A DNA stretch of 64,000 bases from Fasciola hepatica (taxonomy: Eukaryota > Platyhelminthes > Trematoda > Plagiorchiida > Fasciolidae): positions 1,240,001 through 1,304,000 of the forward strand of contig CANUEZ040000207.1 of NCBI GenBank assembly GCA_948099385.1, in the 5' to 3' direction. This document shows, piece by piece, positions 13,236-25,100 of the stretch. Position numbers and translations under genes: made by a program. Positions within the stretch are counted from its first letter, which is position 1, and every line of letters begins with the position of its first letter. The notes under the pieces are model-generated. The model was given only the letters and a program-made list of their open reading frames with translations, was not told the origin of the DNA and did not search any database.

Positions 13236-14413
13236 ACTTCAGAACAGAAGTTGTCTAAACAAAATTTATGATCACAAATGAGGCGTGTCACAGGAGCATT
13301 TCAACGGGAACAGAAATATCAATCTAGCCTCCCAAACTTTGTACCTAAAAGACTAATTATGATACTCCAATTCGGCTTGTTCTGCCAAGGCACAATAGCA
13401 CACCGCTGCTTCATCAGGCTAATTCCGGTACAGGACACATTCCCCACTACCAAAATTCCGCCGTATTCTTTGCACGTCTTCAGGAACCACAAAAAATTGG
13501 TGTATCATACTTAATAACGTCAAAATGTTTTGCTACAAGGACTTACATTGTCTTCTTTTGACAAGAAACAACGGCATAATATTAACCATCGCGTGGATTG
13601 TTAATGTTTGTTCATAAAAACTCACTGCGTATTCACAATGAAATCGTGATTCATAAACTCGTAATCTTTTGTTGTCACTGTTGTTAACCTTTGGACTACA
13701 TTATTTGATATACCGATTGACCTCTTTTTCTACCGAGGCTGAATTTTGCGATTGGTTCAGTAATTTAAAGTCTGTCGGTATCTGGAGATGACGTAATTTA
13801 AAGTTAGAAAACAAAGAATAAGTGAGTTCAGAAATCCTTTGGAAATGTTGGCGCCGCTACTTCCATAGGGTACAATATCTGACAGACTTCAGTGCAAAAC
13901 TGAGCCGATTTTCAGTTCATAGTAGCCTCCACAAAAGTACATAAACTGAGGTTTATTAAATTCAGACCAGCACCTCTTTTCCGTTCAAAACGAATCGTCA
14001 AAATATGGAAGAACAAAATATTTTTCAAGAAAGTTTTAAGGGAGCAAATATTAGACAAAAGAAAACCGTTCATATTCGGGATCAGCGGATCAGCACTGTT
14101 GATCCAGTTCGGATGTCGGCATCTAGCAACATCTGTTGATTCAGAATAGATTTATTTTGACTAAGCTGAAAATATATTTAATTTTCTGTTCACAGGGCTA
14201 TGGACAGACCAAATGAAGTAAATGAAACGGTGATGTCACTTTTGTATTGAATTTGCATTTTATTTGTTTTGTACGCGGCGTACGGTGCATGTGTGTGAAC
14301 ATTCATGTATGTAAAGTATGGTCCTAGTTTCTATGTAAAAGTGCAAGGCAACCACTTGCTGAATATTTTTAATTTTGTATTCGTATTTTGCTGTACAATA
14401 ATGATAAAGTGAC

Positions 14414-14920
14414 TCAGGAAATCGGATTGTGGCTATCAGAGGTTGGCGAAAGAATAAAGTGACATGCTGCCTTAGGAGTTGAGTTCAACCTGATGACCGT
14501 CTGATCCTTGTGTCTTTTATTGGACCACGAAGCGGACTGCCTACGAGGTCCTTTTGGATGAATGGACAGGGATTTTTCGAGTGGGTGAAGAAATGAAAAA
14601 TGATATTCTATATACCATGGCACCGAAATCACTGCAGTGTGGAGAAGCTGAAGTCGGCGGAAACCTCGTGTTTTCGGGATGTTTAAAATGCATGCAGTCG
14701 AGGCATAGCCGAAGTTGTTTGTCACAGCAGATTTTGGAAGAAATGAATGGAAATTGGATCTGGAAAATTTTGATTTTCTCCGTACAGTCGACGTCATCAC
14801 AGCAGCCTTCCACCAAGAAGACAATAAAACAAAAGTGAATATAAATTTATAGAAGAGGATTTCATACCCATGTGCGTACGCCTGTCCAATATCGGAATGC
14901 GACTTTGTGGCTGGATCCAC
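14414..14920 (-). CDS. unassigned open frame, about 168 codons
   Basis: The longest stop-free frame in the window, opening at a GTG within minus-strand sequence. A hydrophobic segment (FIFTFVLLSSWW, about codons 27-38) could be a leader or membrane segment, and the rest is rich in Ser, His and basic residues. Two other long frames overlap it (14,541-14,816 minus; 14,554-14,838 plus). No family was recognised. It may be part of an exon but there is no positive evidence. Confidence 0.15.
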   Translation of the reverse strand: MDPATKSHSDIGQAYAHGYEILFYKFIFTFVLLSSWWKAAVMTSTVRRKSKFSRSNFHSFLPKSAVTNNFGYASTACILNIPKTRGFRRLQLLHTAVISVPWYIEYHFSFLHPLEKSLSIHPKGPRRQSASWSNKRHKDQTVIRLNSTPKAACHFILSPTSDSHNPIS

Positions 14921-16837
14921 GAAGCGGACAACGTTGAGGCTTGTCCTATTCTCATGTAATATTTATATGAAACAATTCATGAACCCGCCTGCTGTCTTTT
15001 GTGTTGCTGTAGACACATTTCAGCTGACAGCATGATGTTGGTTACCAACACCAGGAAAGTAATTTGCTTCACGGCTGGGAAAACTAAAGGGGCGGTGAGA
15101 ACAATGAAACGCTCTAGGTACCGGTGTGACTGGTTGTCAGATTCATGTGAGTGGTTGGATTACGGAGACAAACGATGGGAATTAATTGATCATCACCATA
15201 TACCCTTTTCTAGGACTTCGGAACTGGCATTGATAGAAGGCTAACTTTTTTTGTTCGGAAACCATACTGAGCTCCATATCAACCGGGGAGTACGGTGTAG
15301 ATTGGTAATGTTAACACCAGATCGAACTGGACTGCGTGATTACTTAATATACCGGTATGTTATTGAAAAATTTCCATATTCATTGTAAGTAACAATTTCA
15401 GTTGAGATCGGTAAATCTGGGACCTCATCTGTTGCAGCTCTAATTAGGAAATGCTGTGGGAACAAACCACTTGATCATGCAATGCAACCTGTTGTTCAGG
15501 CTACACAATAGGCTGACCCTGACTAAATGACAAATCAAGGTCACACGTTCAGTATTAATGAGTGTCAGTTGTCAGTGGACTCACATGTGACTGTTAGGTG
15601 TAGTGGTTCACGTGAATGTCTATTCTGTTTTTTCTATTAGGAGCTTTGGGCTTTACAGTCGTAAGAAACACGTGGACGCATTTGGCCTGGATCACATCAT
15701 TTCAAATGCTCAAAGTTCAAAAGCTTTGAAAACCAACCGCGCCGAATGAGCCCACAAACAATGTGCGCATGAGTAATCCGAGATAACTGAGCAATATACG
15801 TATAACGATAGAACGTTTGGATTAGTATGAAGTATTCGAGCAACTCCATACTGTCTGCCAAGTAAAACCACGTATGTCCGTGTCCGAACCCAACAGATAA
15901 ACTGAAATGAATTGTTGTTCTCATTGGAAATCAACATTCAACAAACGGAAGAAAACTGTCGAAGCCTGATAAAACTTTTATATGAGCCCGCTATGACTGT
16001 CCACTGGAACAAATGAACAGGGTTGGAACAAGTAACAATACTCCATGAAATATAGTGAACCAATATGTCCAAGCTGCACTCATTTGTAACCAGACGGAGG
16101 ACTGGAGTACGGGTGAGGTAGATGAGGATGTTGTATTTTTTGTTGATATCGTAATAGTTGGTGCTACGCTTTCTTTTGTTGTCTCTGCAGTTGTTGTTGT
16201 TGTCGCCGGTAGTGTAGGTTGGTCATTATTTTCCTCTTCATAAGAGCGTTCTCCCTCTCAAGGTTTCCTCTGGGAAAATGCAGTATGATAAAGCATAATT
16301 GGTAAGAAATTAAAAACCTGTTCAATTTATTTTAATCTCCTCAAAATTCCAATAATGAAACGGGTTGTGGACACTTTCAGTTACGTGCTTGGTGTAGTTA
16401 TACACAAGGCGATCCTGCCATATCTTTAGTGATCCGAGTTACCGTGTACTAACCAGATCTCGATAATAGCCTAGAAAATGGGCAGCAAGCTCAAAGTTCC
16501 AAAGGCAGCTAAAACATGAGGAGAAGTCGGTAGGATAGGTGAACGACAATGTGTACCACACGTTGTCGATCACGTCGAACGGTTGGTGCAACACTGGACA
16601 CAAAGTGGGCTAAGAAAGCTAGGTTCCCACACTCCTCAAGCAGGGTAATGAAACGTGTTTTCCTTTTGGCGAAAACCAATCATTTTGCGAGTGAGCAAAC
16701 AAAAATAGCCCTGTGTCATCGAACAACATATGCAGTGCCTAGAGCTAAGTAATGATTAGTCGTGTTTATCTAGGCCAATTTTTATTAGTGAATATGCACA
16801 TAAAATCCCAGTCAGTCTCAAGTCCCTTCAAATCCAC

Positions 16838-17100
16838 TTATGGGCTACAATTTGTCGACGACGGTTCCCATAAATTGGTATTAGCACTATCGGTATGAAC
16901 TGATTCAGTCATATAGTTTCCTCTTTCATGTTTACTTTTATAGGACTCTCTCCTGCGAGGGAACAAGTTGGCTTCTTCGATATCTCTGTTGGTAGCTATC
17001 CACTTGTTCCTGTCTGCGGCATGACCTGCATACCTTAAAATCCATTCGACCCTCCAGTCGCGTACTCCGAAGACCCATATAAAACTCAGGTGCTCCATGT
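16838..17100 (-). mobile_element. possible RTE-type C-terminal tail
   Basis: The minus-strand frame includes DWRVEWILRYAGHAADRNKW (about 17,060-17,000). This resembles the extreme C-terminus of RTE-type proteins, where a Trp-rich block ends in A-x-DR-x-x-W. It lies just below the RTE fragment at 17,880-18,960 on the same strand, with the interspersed repeat at 17,480-17,800 between them. It is therefore best read as the end of the same element interrupted by that repeat. The match is by eye and short. Confidence 0.4.
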
Positions 17101-17479
17101 CTGCCTTAATAATGCTAACCCATGTCTTCAGTTGGCTACCAAGGCGACAGTTCCAGTCTGAGCAATGCTATAGCGGTAGTTTTGTTGTGACACAAGTGAA
17201 ACACTCAGAGAGACTATCTTACGTCGGAATAGTACACATTTGAGGAAACAATGCTATGAATAAATACGTGACCCGTTCATGGAACAGACACTGGGAGATG
17301 GAATATAAACCAATACGAAATCTTAGAAAATACATTGAGATTGTCTGAAGTTCACGATGCACGTACTCACTACTCATGAGTAACTAAACACAAAAAGAGA
17401 AGGATAATCTCGAATTGGAATCAGGCTCCTGTTCGTAAGTCCCTTCTCGGGTCGGCGAAAGGCGTAAAAGAATCACCTG

Positions 17480-17800
17480 ATTTTGGCTATACAGCTGAAG
17501 CATCGGTTTTGTGTACGGCTGGATTAGCCGTGTGCCCAGATAAGCATTCTCGCACACCCACGCACATAGCGCACACCTTATCCTAAACCCCCTGCACACA
17601 AGGACACATGCTCAGCAATCTCACGCACGCGGAAATAGTTGACTTCAGCCGTGCTTCGTCCCGGACAACACTGATCAGTCAGACCGTGCCACGTGTTGAA
17701 CGACAATGTGTGGCTTAATCCGATTCTATGCGTGGCTTAGGCTTGCACTTGCATACAACGCTGACTCACGCATGTGCTTACGTGTTTGCGTTTTCACTTG
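17480..17800 (-). repeat. interspersed repeat 'R1', diverged copy
   Basis: Read on the minus strand, this segment resembles the ~365 bp sequence at 31,621-31,985. Shared landmarks in the same order include CGGATTAAG, TGATCAGTGT and GATTGC. The copy also contains GCGAGAATG-like and ACACG-rich pieces. Identity is clearly lower than between the palindrome copies. In both places the repeat lies beside an RTE fragment in the same orientation. Edges are approximate. Whether it is an independent SINE/MITE-like element or part of the RTE itself is not decided. Confidence 0.55.
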
Positions 17801-17879
17801 ATTCCTTGTACTTACGTTTACCGTTGTCAATGGATACACGTTCACCCGTACGAGCGTGCCCTCGTTGTGCTTACCGAAT

Positions 17880-18960
17880 TCAGGAAGTAACACCAGTAGT
17901 CAAAGCTTTTCGGTCTTTTTTTATCTTCTACTATCAACAACAAGATTTCGCATGCGTAGGTAGTGTCTAGGCGGGCGGCATCTCGGTACACGAGCAGCTT
18001 TCTGTGGAGGCTTATTTCACTATGAGACCACAATGTTGTGCGAAACTGTAGGAACTCTCTCCTTGAGCAGTCCGCACGCAATTTAACTTCATCACCGAGC
18101 CGGTCATTTGACTGGATGGTAGAATCTAGTTATTTGAAGTTTCGCCACTTATGTTGATAGACTGTGTTGGGCCCTGCAAAAGTTGTGGAGAACTTCGTTT
18201 TCGAAGCGTTTACCTCTAGATCAGGTCCACAGCCACGGCCTCGCCTATAATGCGGCCGAGAACCGATTGCATAAACCAACGATCCTCTTCTGGAATGGTG
18301 ATTTTGTCAGCGAATTCCAGATATGCAACCCAAGAATTGTGGCTAAGTTGTAGCCCTCAAAATTTGCCGAGGGCTCGACGCATTATTTAATCTACATCAT
18401 AACTAAATAAGACTGGTGATAGAAAGCACCCTGGATGGACGCCGCAGTCAAATTGGAACTCTGTAGACTGTTTGCCGTATGTGCGCAGCGCACCTGTGTT
18501 GCCGAGTAGTACGATCCCAACAATCTAATGTACGTTGAAGGCATCCTGAGGCTTCGCAGTAAGTTCCAGAGTGACTGTCTGTCAACGGAATCGAATGATG
18601 TCCGAAGTTCAATGGAACACGCTCTGATTGGTTGCTCAAATTCAAAGCCATGTTTTAGAATTCAACTAAGCATGGCGGTCTGGTCAATACAACCTCTTCT
18701 TCGACGAAGGCCATGCTGATTGGGAAGTCCTGAACAGCAGCAAAGCATTCTAACAGAATGGTAGTAGATAACCTAGCCTCCATATCGATGAGGCTGATAC
18801 CCTTGTAGTTCGCTCAGATAGTCATGTCACCGTTTTTGATATAGGTAGTAGGATAGAGGTTGTCTAATCTTTGGGAAAACTGCCGTATACTGAATACGAC
18901 AGAAGAGCATATCTAGAGGGCCTAATAAACTGGCAAACAGGATTTGAAGATCTCGCGTTC
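17880..18960 (-). mobile_element. RTE-type reverse transcriptase fragment, broken
   Basis: Minus-strand order: SLIDMEARLSTTILLECF (about 18,800-18,750), a FDSVDRQSLWNLLRS block (about 18,600-18,550), a decayed GVRQGC-type block (about 18,450-18,400) and LQFRTTLWSHSEISLH...TTYACE (about 18,050-17,930). These are the NYRGISL, A-x-FDSVDR, motif B and post-RT thumb landmarks of the RTE-type elements familiar from schistosomes and other flukes. Several stops and shifts make it non-functional. It lies between VAL-D exon 4 (19,074) and wherever that gene's last exon lies, so it is probably an intronic or 3' insertion in VAL-D. Confidence 0.8.
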
Positions 18961-19073
18961 TAAGTCAATCATGTGGAAACCGACAAGTTTTGATTTTTCA
19001 GAAATTATCGGGCTTAAGTTAAAATGTGCAAATTGACTGATTCAAATGGTATACATAGTGTGAAATGACTTAC

Positions 19074-19177
19074 GCTGGACCGTAGTTGCACACTATTACA
19101 CCATCGAATAGAACGTTTGGCACATTTTTGCAGATTTGCTTGCCACATCTTATCGCTTCCGATTTGGCCCAAATGAC
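19074..19177 (-). CDS. VAL-D exon 4, outside the palindrome
   Basis: A 104 bp exon starting in phase 0 after an AG acceptor (CTCACAG|GTCATTTGG) and ending in phase 2 at GC|GTAAGTC. It encodes VIWAKS, a Cys pair (RCGKQIC) and VCNYGPA, the two C-terminal CAP signatures. Its length equals that of VAL-B exon 4 exactly. It lies 1.4 kb beyond the left edge of palindrome 1 and no counterpart was seen beyond the right edge. Confidence 0.85.
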
Positions 19178-22100
19178 CTGTGAGGTTGCAGGGACAAAAA
19201 GAATGTGTTGAGGAAAAGATTCCGGAAATCAGTGAGTTGGTACATTTTATCCTACTAGTTTTAACGTGTAGCGTGTTACTACTAAAAGAATGATTGTGTT
19301 TGGTTTATGTTAACAGAAGTGAACTCAGTGTGATCAGAGAATTTGTCTGAATTTTCCGAATATGCACAACTCAACAACAGTCCGGTTCCAAATCTCTTCG
19401 TGATAAAAAAGTATTGCTTTTGTCCCTCTGATCCGTGGTATTTGAAAGGGATAAGGTTCCAATCACCCGCACAATCTGAAGTAATAAATATTTATGGAAC
19501 AACTGTTTTCACATTTTTTGCTGTATGCCTGCGCGTGAGTTCAGCGAAAGGGACATATCCCATGGCCTAAATAAAACAGTATGCCATTCGAGCGAACAGA
19601 TTGACTTGGAGAGTCACTCAAGGAATTTCCCAATGGGTTACGGTGACGTGGTGTCGAACCGGAAGGTTATAGGTTGGTATCTAACTCCATTTTGGGACCA
19701 CTGACATGAATGTTGTACAAAATATCCAGTCGGTTGGTCTGAAGGACTTGGCAGTTACGTGAAAACAGCATTATGGGGGATTGTGATGGAACATTTTTGG
19801 AAAAATGGAAGTTGTTTCTATTATTCTCCATTAGGTCAGCATTGTCAGCTGGATAATAATAATAATAATACCAATCTCTTCCATATAGTGAGAGACAAGT
19901 TTTCATAAGGGACGATTGATATTTCTGTTTTGTAAATCGGAGTTCAAATAATGCTATTATATATAGATGTGGCCAGTGATGGGTATATCTCTCTATGTTC
20001 AAAAAATAGTGTATGAAGACGGAATCTGTAAAGATTCATTCAGGCTGGATAAAAAATTTAAGCTTCTCAATTGAGAAACGCCTCCACACTGGTTCAGTCA
20101 GGATTCGATGCTGCTCACATGAATTTTCTCCCTCGCGTTTGCCAAACAGTTCCTTTGTGTCTCTTATGAATAGACCTCAAATATACACGCAGATTACCGC
20201 ACTCTCGCCTTCAAGCTCGCATGTTAATTTGTGTGTCCAGTCCTACTGCACCCAAAAGTTTCAGTCTTGTTTCTAAGACAATGTTGACTGGATAAATATT
20301 TGTGGCCCTAATCTGTATCTGTGCTCGGCCCATTTGTTGGCCTCATCTGATCCTATCGCTCACCAATGAACCCCGGTTCTGAACACATACTATCACTCAC
20401 GTACCCGTTTCTTTCTGTTCAATGATTCACTGGTTACCACGATGAATCCGTCGTTGGTGCTGTTTCCGCACCCTTACTCCTCATTCACATGTCAGATCCC
20501 ACCTTAACCACTCAGCTATTTCCCCATAATTATCTGCGTTACTTGCTGAGACTCATTGCCTGGGCGCACATGTCTCTCGTGTCCATGTAATTGCGCTTGT
20601 CTTTCACCACGCTCGTTCCTGTGTTCCCTCAAGCGGTTGCTTCTTTGTTGAACGTTGATTAGTTAGACGCTTCTCATAAATAATGAATCCCTTCGTGAAT
20701 AATTTGACTCATTTCTGTATCACCGTTTTGTATCTTTTACTGTCCATTGTCGCCTGAACGTGTTGACACCTTTTAGATTGTCCAGATTTTGTTGTCGGTT
20801 TGCCCACACCTTGAAGTACCTCACTCTAAATGTTTGATAATTTTGTAATGCGGTACATGTGGTAAGGTCAGCCTGTGTTCTTTGCCGTGGAATTCAAGGC
20901 TCGTTCATCTGAGAGTCACTAAATAACGGGACAATATTCCTGTAACGAATCCATTGACATATATATGTGGAAGAAGCATGTATCACAACTGAAAATCGGC
21001 GCAGAACCACAAAATAAAATTTGATCCTCGGTCGTGTTAAAGAATGTCTATCTTTTACCCCTCGGAAATTCATCAACGGAGTCCTGTTCATTATTTTCCG
21101 AGAGATGCTGTTTTGATTTAATCAAATGACAAAATGCTGATGCTCGGGAACATAACGTAGATGACAGATATGCGGGCGAGTTCGCTCAACCGTGAATGGA
21201 AACGACGGAACGAAAGTTCTAAGAACCGTGCTAAATACGACTGCTGGTCATGCTTTCCATCATTTTCATGTTGAGGAAATCCTTTCTCTTTTTCAAGAGA
21301 TGGGATCTCGTTTATAAATTTGTTTGACTGGGGTTGTAGATAATAATGCAAAGACCCAGTACCGGAGGTTGTCACTGAGTTCTTGTGAAATGATACGATA
21401 ATCACCAATAATCGTACCTGAGTGTATGCGTCACATTCGGTGTCCTCTTTGCAGGTGTTTAGGGAATAATTATAGTTCACACTTTCCTCGGTCCATACTT
21501 CGAATGCCCTGAGTAACAAGGAGAACAAATGGGGTTGGGAAGGGATGGTTTGTTTGTTCAGTTTTTGCTGAGCACAATTTTCAAAAATCGGCTTTATTTA
21601 TCCTCGAAATGTTTGTTCAGAGTGCAAAGTAACAATCGTGTCTGGACTTACTCTAGAAAGTTTAAACTTTGAAGAAGATTCTGGCCGAAATGTCCATACT
21701 TTCTGGTACGTCGATTTCCGAGTTCTTCTGTATGAATTTTGCACTCGTTCGCCCAAGCCTGGGCTTTATCAGCCAATTCGGAATCATAAATCTGAAAGTA
21801 GAATGTTTTCCATAATTTACAGATATGAGTGATATAGTAGGGTTACTCAACTTCCCAGCCCAATAATTCTTGAATTTCATATCGAATAACTCTATTTGTA
21901 CATTCTTGTAAGCACTAGTTTGAATGTGACTAGGTCGTTCACAGTCTCATCAATTATTCCGGTTTGGCTACAAACCAGTCGAATTTTGGTCTTTACCGCT
22001 GAGACAAATTCAGGGAGCCTAATTTCACTTGGACACCATAGACTGGAAAAAAGTGATACAAGGTTTCATCGGCCGGAGAATAAATGACGTCACTGTTCAA

Positions 22101-25100
22101 TAATTTTGGTTCTCACGGATGTGATCTGTCTTCCAGATGAATGAACAAGTACGTCCATATAACCATAGCGTATTTGTGACTAATGATGCTTGTGCATTTA
22201 CTGTTCTCCTTGATTGAATTAATTGCGAACTGCATTGAATATATAAGTCAAATGACTCTTTATTCGGGTGCTTCCTGCAAGGGAATGGACCAGCTTTGTG
22301 GTTATCTTGAATCATACCTGCCCATGAACACTGCGTTTAGAGAAACTGTTCCTGAAGATCATTCGGAGTCGTCTTATCTGATCAATTCTTTCTGTGGATC
22401 TCTAACAAACAGCATTAACTGTTAGGCGAATAGTATGCGACTTTTTTCAATCTTTGTCTTTATCTTACCAACAATCTTGCCACAGAAGCTTCATTCATTT
22501 GCGGCACCAACTCTTTCGAATTCCAAAGCTAAAGCAGTTTTATAATGAAATTAGATTTGCCTATTTACTTTTCACGGCGTCTAACAAATATTACTCCACT
22601 GCTCATCCATGAATGGGTTTCAAGTGGAACGGAAATTATTGATCACACTGTACAATCATGAGGCATGAGGTTACCGTCAGATTATTTTTAAATTAGCAAA
22701 CCTTCCACACATTACCTCGTTTTAAAATCTTCATAATTGCTTTCAGCCGCACGTGTTTTTCAAGGCATCATTTTGACTGTCCTCTTTTTCGTATGTATCT
22801 TCTGTTCATATGTTTGATGTGATTCTCTGCATGTCTGACACCATATCATCTAGTTTCAGCGAATGATTTAGCTGATTTGTTCGACTAACCCCATGCTCAA
22901 AACAAAAAGGATTAAACCTCCAAATAAAAGAACACTTTTTAGCAATTTCTTATGGCTAGCTGAAAATCACCGTTGCTAGAAAATGGTCAAGGTTGCTACA
23001 CATTTAGGAAAGTTTTGATCTGGTAAAGGTCTGTGAGGTGTTTATGCGTCATTATCAATCAGAAATTGACCTGGTCAAATCACTTCAAATATGATTCTTA
23101 TTTCAACAATAAATCACTCATGTTAACCCTCTCTTCTGTCACTTTAGATGACCGAATCTGCTGCCATTTATCTCGCCTGGTTTGAAAAGAACTTCGAATT
23201 CACCTTTCCCTACCGAATCAGGGGAATACTCAAAAAGGGAATCTCTCAGTTTGTTCTGTTGTAACAAATCAGCATACGCAATAGATTTTATGATACTATC
23301 GACCTCGCGAACTCTTAGTGAACGGTTTGAGATGTTTGATTTTGGTCTCACTCACTGAACTTGAACAATTTCCAGACAGTAGACCGGGTTTAGTCGTTTG
23401 ACTCCGTTTTCTATAACTGTGGGAGTTTGTACTTTCATCTTTCCACACTCATGGTTCCTTTAACAACATAGCATATTGGTACCGAGTTCTCCTTTCTTGA
23501 CTGGATCCGCTTCGATTCTGGGCATAACTCATCTAGATCAATGCGAAAGCCACTCTAACCAACAATAATCAACTTGGTTTCATGAAAATGCCCGTAGCGA
23601 TGAGTATGGTTCCGGATCTGGAGGAGGTCGGGATTCAGTCAGACGAAACCGCGGGGGTAAAACAAGTTGCCCTATTTGTCCTTGTGTGTGCTTCCGTGGA
23701 ATCTAGGAGAATGATCTCCCTATATTGTCAATTCACAAATCGACTTTGTCCTTGGTTTGGCCATTTGGGAGAATGGCGGAATCCAGGTATCTAAATGATT
23801 GCGTGTGCTCAATTTCCTTGCTCGTTGACGTACATTGGATGTGCGGGCTGTGAAGCACAAGTCGAAAATATTTTAGTGTTTGATGTATCAGCTTCTAGTC
23901 CCATGGTTTTCACGAAAAAAACTACATGATACAGAATTGGCTGTAAAATAGTCGGACAATTCCCTTAAGATAACTATATCGACCACAAATTCTAAGTCAG
24001 CTAAGAAAACGTCTGAGCTGAGCGCCTGTCGCACTATCTAGTCTACAGTGTAGTTGAATAGGACTGGGGACAACGAGCAACCCTGTTAGACACCAGAATT
24101 GAAGGAGAACTCGATGGATCCTTTCCCAGTATATCGTGTTTTGGCACACGTAGTTGAGTAGTAGAGTTTCACGAGACTGACAAATTTTGCCGACATTCTA
24201 TCTGCTCATCAAATGGTCCATAAAGCGTGTTTGTCAACTGAATCAAGTGCTATGCGAAAGTCAATGAGACAGGTTGATGTCAGTCGTTGAAACGTTTTGC
24301 AATGTTCTGGTACTCAACGCAGAGTGAAGGTCTCGTCTACGCATCTCCTACGGCAGCGAAAGCCTTCTCGATTGGGAAGGGTACATGAATACTTCACGGT
24401 TTAGAAGCGGCCCGATAGAAGCACGGAGAATATCGTTGCAACCACTTTCATTGGGCTGATTCAGCAACACTTGTTGCACATCGTCCTGTCATAACTTTCA
24501 GAGAGAGAAAGAGCAGAAATGAGGTTCCTAAGTCCGTGGAAACTCGTTCTTTTCCTAAATTGAACAAAACAGCGTGTGGATGCATTCTATTAGTGTCGGA
24601 AGAGAAGAATCATATAACTCTGGTCCGATTACGTCTTCTCCCGGGGACTTTCGGTTTTTAGATTTTGTATCACAGCAGCAATGTTCACTAGAGATGGAGG
24701 GTTGGTACTGATGTTGTAGATCCCACTTTGGATTGTGGGGATCGGACCTGTCGGGTTTTTTGTGGGATGAATCAGTAGATTCCTAAAGTGCTCTATGCAT
24801 CTATGCGTCTTTTTTCTCTTTTCTGGGATCAGTAGACCGGTAGCGTCGCGAAGAACTGGTTCTGCTGGCTGTCGCTTTCCAGATGTATTTCGAATGGGAC
24901 GGAAGAGTTTTGCGAAGTCACCACAGTTAACCACTGTCTCCATATTGCCCTCGATTACAGATCAATGGTTATCTCGTTCATTTCTTGTCGAGCTGGTGGC
25001 TTGTCGTCGAACCTTCCAAAAGCCGGGGAGCCCAATCAATTGAACGTCTCTAGTCTTTTCAGACGAATCGATGGTCGGCCCTGATATCCAGTCACGTGTT

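Larger units (their letters stand above)
7180..16830. other. long gene-poor stretch with a few unassigned open frames
   Basis: No known family was recognised over more than 9 kb. The longer uninterrupted frames are listed separately (8,068-8,346; 12,789-13,235; 14,414-14,920). A TA run occurs near 11,190. The 12-base motif CACGAAGCGGAC recurs at about 14,526 and 14,918 in the same orientation, 390 bp apart, without further similarity that I could see. Confidence 0.4.
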